This document shows, one piece after another, positions 34,600 to 38,104 of a stretch of DNA of 38,104 nucleotides. The translations under genes and the position numbers were made by a program. The notes below the pieces were generated by a model. The model saw only the letters and a list, made by a program, of their open reading frames with translations, did no database searches and was not told the origin of the DNA. The stretch's first letter is position 1; every line of letters begins with the position of its first letter. Source of the DNA: an uncultured Colwellia sp. (GTDB taxonomy: Bacteria; Pseudomonadota; Gammaproteobacteria; Enterobacterales; Alteromonadaceae); contig CAJXPG010000020.1 in assembly GCA_913057925.1 (NCBI GenBank), forward strand, positions 1-38,104, given 5' to 3'.

Positions 34600-36087
34600 C
34601 TATAAGCTAGGCTGGGTCATTTTTTCTGCTTGAAGAATTTGCAAAAGTTGATCATCGGTTAATAACTTTTGCTGCTTGATTAATGTGATGATCGACTCGC
34701 CACTATTCAGCGCTTCTTTGGCTATTTTGGTTGATGTTTCATAACCTAAGTAAGGGTTTAATGCGGTAACGAGCCCTAAGCTGTTATCGAGCAACTCTTT
34801 ACAGCGAACTTCATTGGCTTCAATACCGCCAATACATAAAAAGTTAAACATATTCACCGCATTAGTCAGTAAGTTTTGTGAATCTAGCAAGTTAACAGCA
34901 ATTAATGGCTCCATAGCATTTAGTTGTAATTGTCCTGCCTCAGCCGACATGGTAATCGCCATGTCATTACCAACAACTTGATAAGCACATTGGCTTACCG
35001 CTTCTGGGATCACTGGGTTGATTTTACCCGGCATTATTGAGCTACCCGGTTGACGGGCGGGTAGGCTAATTTCACTCAAACCCGCTCTTGGTCCCATGCT
35101 GAGTAATCTAAGATCGTTAGCAATTTTTGATAACTTTAACGCTAAACGTTTTAAGGTGGCTGAATAGATAACAAAGGCGCCCATATCTGAGCTAGCTTCG
35201 ATTAAATCTTCTGCTTCACTAAATTGAATGCCGGTAAGTTCAGATAGCTTTTCAATGGCAATGGTGCCATAACCTTTTTGTGTGTTAATTCCGGTACCAA
35301 CAGCGGTGCCACCCAAGTTAATTTCGGTTAGTAATTTTCCTGTATTTTTAATTAACTTGATATCTTCTTTTAAGGTTGATGCAAAACTGTTAAATTCCTG
35401 GCCTAAAGTCATAGGTACTGCGTCTTGAAGTTGCGTTCTTGCAAGTTTTAAAATACCCGAGAACTCATTAGATTTATGGGTGAAGCTAGCCACTAATTGC
35501 TCAACGGCAGTAAGTAATGACTCTTGATTTAATAGTACCGATAAACGAACAGCGCTCGGGTAAACATCATTGGTAGATTGCGACATATTTACATCAGTAT
35601 TTGGATGTAAATACTGGTATTCACCTTTTTCATGGCCTAACAACTCTAAGCCAATATTGGCTAATACTTCATTAATATTCATGTTACTTGAAGTACCAGC
35701 ACCACCTTGAATCATATCAATGGCAAAGCTTTTGTTAAATTGCCCGGTGTGCACATATTCAGCTGCTTTGATAATAGCGCTAGCTTTAATATTATCTAAG
35801 GTTGCTTGTTTTAAATTTGCAGTTGCACAAGCTGACTTAACATAGGCTAAGGCATTAATTAACTCAGGGTAGTCAGTTAATTTTTTTGCCGATAGTTTAA
35901 AGTTACTCACCGCACGTTGTGTTTGAATACCGTGATAAAAATCTTGATTGATTTCCATAGAGCCGAGTAGATCTTTTTCTACACGGTAAGTGATTTTTTC
36001 GTTTGGTGATTTGATGCTAACTGACATTGTTTTTACAGGTCGATGAGTGATGGCGCTAAGGTAATAATTGTCAGTAGGGATTACCAA
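34600..36087 (-). CDS. aspA: Aspartate ammonia-lyase (aspartase), class II fumarase superfamily
   Basis: 'GSSIMPGKINPVIPEAV' signature, 'TSSNMNINEVLAN', 'MSQSTNDVYPSAVRL'; start may be 36027 (MSVSIKSPNEKITYRVEKDLLG) instead of 36087. Confidence 0.93.
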   Translation of the reverse strand: MVIPTDNYYLSAITHRPVKTMSVSIKSPNEKITYRVEKDLLGSMEINQDFYHGIQTQRAVSNFKLSAKKLTDYPELINALAYVKSACATANLKQATLDNIKASAIIKAAEYVHTGQFNKSFAIDMIQGGAGTSSNMNINEVLANIGLELLGHEKGEYQYLHPNTDVNMSQSTNDVYPSAVRLSVLLNQESLLTAVEQLVASFTHKSNEFSGILKLARTQLQDAVPMTLGQEFNSFASTLKEDIKLIKNTGKLLTEINLGGTAVGTGINTQKGYGTIAIEKLSELTGIQFSEAEDLIEASSDMGAFVIYSATLKRLALKLSKIANDLRLLSMGPRAGLSEISLPARQPGSSIMPGKINPVIPEAVSQCAYQVVGNDMAITMSAEAGQLQLNAMEPLIAVNLLDSQNLLTNAVNMFNFLCIGGIEANEVRCKELLDNSLGLVTALNPYLGYETSTKIAKEALNSGESIITLIKQQKLLTDDQLLQILQAEKMTQPSL

Positions 36088-36153
36088 TGCCTATTTTATT
36101 GTCGAGTTATGCAATAGTTGCATAACTTCTTTGTGTGGCATTAATTGATTGGC

Positions 36154-37050
36154 TTATATATTGATAACTTTGAAGTGTTGCCAAATTTTTTCTTGAAAAG
36201 AATCGCTGTTATGCATTTTTTTAGCGCGGTATAAATGCAAGGATAACTCAGGCTGCCATTGCTTATCACCCGCGATCACTAATTGCTGGCTGGCTAATTC
36301 TGCAGCTAAACTAAACTCTGGGATCCAAGCAACACCTAAGCCTTTAAGCGCCATCATTTTTAGACTATCAGCCATAGGTGACATCAACATTTTATTGAAA
36401 TTAAGCTGATTGGCTTTTTCTTTAAGTAGTTTACTGACCACGCGATCTAAGTAGATATTTTCTTGATAAGCCAAGTAGGGCACATTACTTTTCGATTGCG
36501 AAAGTGGATAAATAGGATCCCCTTGTTCATTCGCCTGACAAACGGGCAGCATTTTCACTTTCGTTAGTAAAATTGAATCATCATGAAAAGCATCGAGTAA
36601 TGGGTCACTAAAAGCGAGTAAGTAATCGCAATGTTTCTGTTTTAATAAATTGGTGCAATCGTCTGCATCGGCAATTTTAAGTTGGGTATCAACATTAAAG
36701 GGAAGTTTATTTATGTGTTCAACAATAGACGGAAAAACACCAACAGAAAGCGTATGGGTTGCTGAAAAAACTAACGGGGTACGTGTTGTTTGTTGTTGTA
36801 ACTCTTCACTAAGTAGCTCGAGCTGTTGTAGTATATTCTCAGCACGGTTTAAGAATATCTCCCCTGACGCGGTTAACTGTATAGATTGATGCAAGCGATT
36901 GACTAGTTTGCAGTTTAACTTACTTTCAAGTGACTTAATTCTGCGACTAAAGGCTGGCTGACTTACATGTCTTAAACCTGCAGCCTTAGAGAAATTTCTG
37001 GTTTGAGCTAGTGCGATAAAATCTTTTAGCCACTTAGTTTCTATGTTCAT
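36154..37050 (-). CDS. LysR-family transcriptional regulator
   Basis: N-terminal wHTH 'WLKDFIALAQTRNFSKAAGLRHVSQPAFSRRIKSLESKLNCKLVNR'. Confidence 0.95.
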   Translation of the reverse strand: MNIETKWLKDFIALAQTRNFSKAAGLRHVSQPAFSRRIKSLESKLNCKLVNRLHQSIQLTASGEIFLNRAENILQQLELLSEELQQQTTRTPLVFSATHTLSVGVFPSIVEHINKLPFNVDTQLKIADADDCTNLLKQKHCDYLLAFSDPLLDAFHDDSILLTKVKMLPVCQANEQGDPIYPLSQSKSNVPYLAYQENIYLDRVVSKLLKEKANQLNFNKMLMSPMADSLKMMALKGLGVAWIPEFSLAAELASQQLVIAGDKQWQPELSLHLYRAKKMHNSDSFQEKIWQHFKVINI

Positions 37051-37312
37051 AGCTCTCTATATATTTATACATTCAGTTAATTTTTATAGGCGGTAACACC
37101 ATCACTTGTTTGGCATTTATATTACCTAACTTACCGTAATAAAGATTCATATAGTTAACAATGGTATTTCATCGTAAGTTAAAGACCTTAAATAGTATAA
37201 AAATTAACATTGATAGTGTAGTTATTCTATTGATTTATTGATTTATTTATTTATTGATGGTTAAGTGTTGACCTTGTAGGTCATTGAAATTATTGCACCA
37301 TAAGGGATAGTC

Positions 37313-37774
37313 ATGAAATTGCGTATAACTGGCTTATTCATTCTCGGATTTTTATTCCACAAAGCAGCGTTTGCCTGTAATTCAGCACAACTGATTGACT
37401 ATGATTACCAAGCAAGAGAAACCCTTGGTAATACTTATGCTACCTTTGGTCGTTTATGGGCTCTGGATGGTCAAGAGGTTTGTAGTAACCCAAAAAAATA
37501 TAAGGCTTGTTTAACCGTTACGCCTAAAGATGCAGGTACTGAGCTAAGGGTAAGGATGGTTAAAAATAATCTAGAACAAACCACCTATAAGCAATTTGTT
37601 AGCTACAATCGCGATGAAGTTGTGAACTTTAGTTTTAATGGTGTAAATGTATATTTGAAATTGTATGTCAGTAACACTATTGCCGATTTTAAAATGGTAG
37701 GTAAGCCTTGCGAAGCTGGCTTTCCAAATATGCCAAGACAGCTAACAAAATCAGAAGTAGATAGTATGCATTAA
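37313..37774 (+). CDS. Small secreted hypothetical protein
   Basis: 153 aa with signal peptide (MKLRITGLFILGFLFHKAAFA|C); no family recognised. Confidence 0.6.
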   Translation: MKLRITGLFILGFLFHKAAFACNSAQLIDYDYQARETLGNTYATFGRLWALDGQEVCSNPKKYKACLTVTPKDAGTELRVRMVKNNLEQTTYKQFVSYNRDEVVNFSFNGVNVYLKLYVSNTIADFKMVGKPCEAGFPNMPRQLTKSEVDSMH

Positions 37775-37877
37775 CAGTAAACCGCAAAATTTGTCATGAA
37801 TACCATACATTTTGTCTATTACAGGAGAAAGCTGAATCTAGCCCTATTACTGCAGGCAATATAAGCATCGCAGGTTT

Positions 37878-38104
37878 TTATTGGTTTTGATATTGAGGAT
37901 GTAGCTTTAAATAATCACACCAAACACTGAAGTTAGTATGGTTAAAGCGTTTGTCCGTCGCGGTATACCATTTTGATGTTTCAATGGCTTTTAATTTGAA
38001 TAAAATTTTATAGCCATCAATAGAAACATGACAAATGAGGTTTTCCATGGTGGAATTACTCACTTGTACTGCGGCAAAACCTTTGATATTCCGTTGATGT
38101 TTAA
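37878..38104 (-). CDS. Conserved hypothetical protein, 5' end beyond the window
   Basis: The track ORF begins at a GTG at 38063, but the frame remains open to the window edge (…KHQRNIKGFAAVQVSNSTMENLICHVSIDGYKILFKLKAIETSKWYTATDKRF…). Confidence 0.6.
   Translation of the reverse strand, partial: KHQRNIKGFAAVQVSNSTMENLICHVSIDGYKILFKLKAIETSKWYTATDKRFNHTNFSVWCDYLKLHPQYQNQ

Noticed and set aside
37228-37258. ATTTATTG-like low-complexity tract
   Set aside because: Simple AT-rich sequence with no clear function; not a CRISPR or tandem-repeat array.

Overview
This 38.1 kb window is a low-GC, gene-dense bacterial chromosome segment. Gene content suggests a marine gammaproteobacterium of Alteromonadales/Colwellia type, but that is inference and was not tested. 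Four blocks stand out. (1) A NAD-homeostasis locus (about 6.0-11.6 kb). It has a divergently transcribed NrtR-like NUDIX/wHTH regulator, a TM-less SPFH/band-7 protein, a divergent NAD-kinase-like protein, a divergent Prs-like protein and a NAMPT-type NadV. Five copies of one palindrome, TRTGTC-N5-GACAYA, sit in exactly the two promoter regions of this locus and are very probably NrtR operators. (2) A tightly overlapping minus-strand polycistron (36-6795) that appears to be headed by the nrtR gene. It carries an alpha/beta hydrolase, a YdjM/DUF4184-like membrane protein, a saccharopine-dehydrogenase-like oxidoreductase, a DUF2269-like protein, two DoxX-like proteins, an SRPBCC-like membrane protein, a desaturase with an atypical second His box, and a DCC-type thiol oxidoreductase. 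(3) A mixed secretion/signalling block (12-26.3 kb). It holds an M43-like metalloprotease with PPC/PKD/GEVED domains, a collagen-tagged choice-of-anchor-I lipoprotein behind a convincing Pho box, a tandem periplasmic-binding-domain protein, a bacterial LRR-protein kinase, and a REC-EAL/hybrid histidine kinase pair. (4) A chitin-degradation operon (26.4-34.0 kb) of GH18, AA10 LPMO and ChiA, with hairpins directly upstream of the LPMO and ChiA ribosome-binding sites and a terminator at its end. It is followed by aspA, a LysR regulator and small hypotheticals. The best candidate for an undescribed system is the NrtR-centred pair of divergent operons (SPFH + NADK-like + Prs-like + NadV versus the lipid/redox polycistron). 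No tRNA, rRNA, CRISPR, transposase or phage structural genes were recognised.
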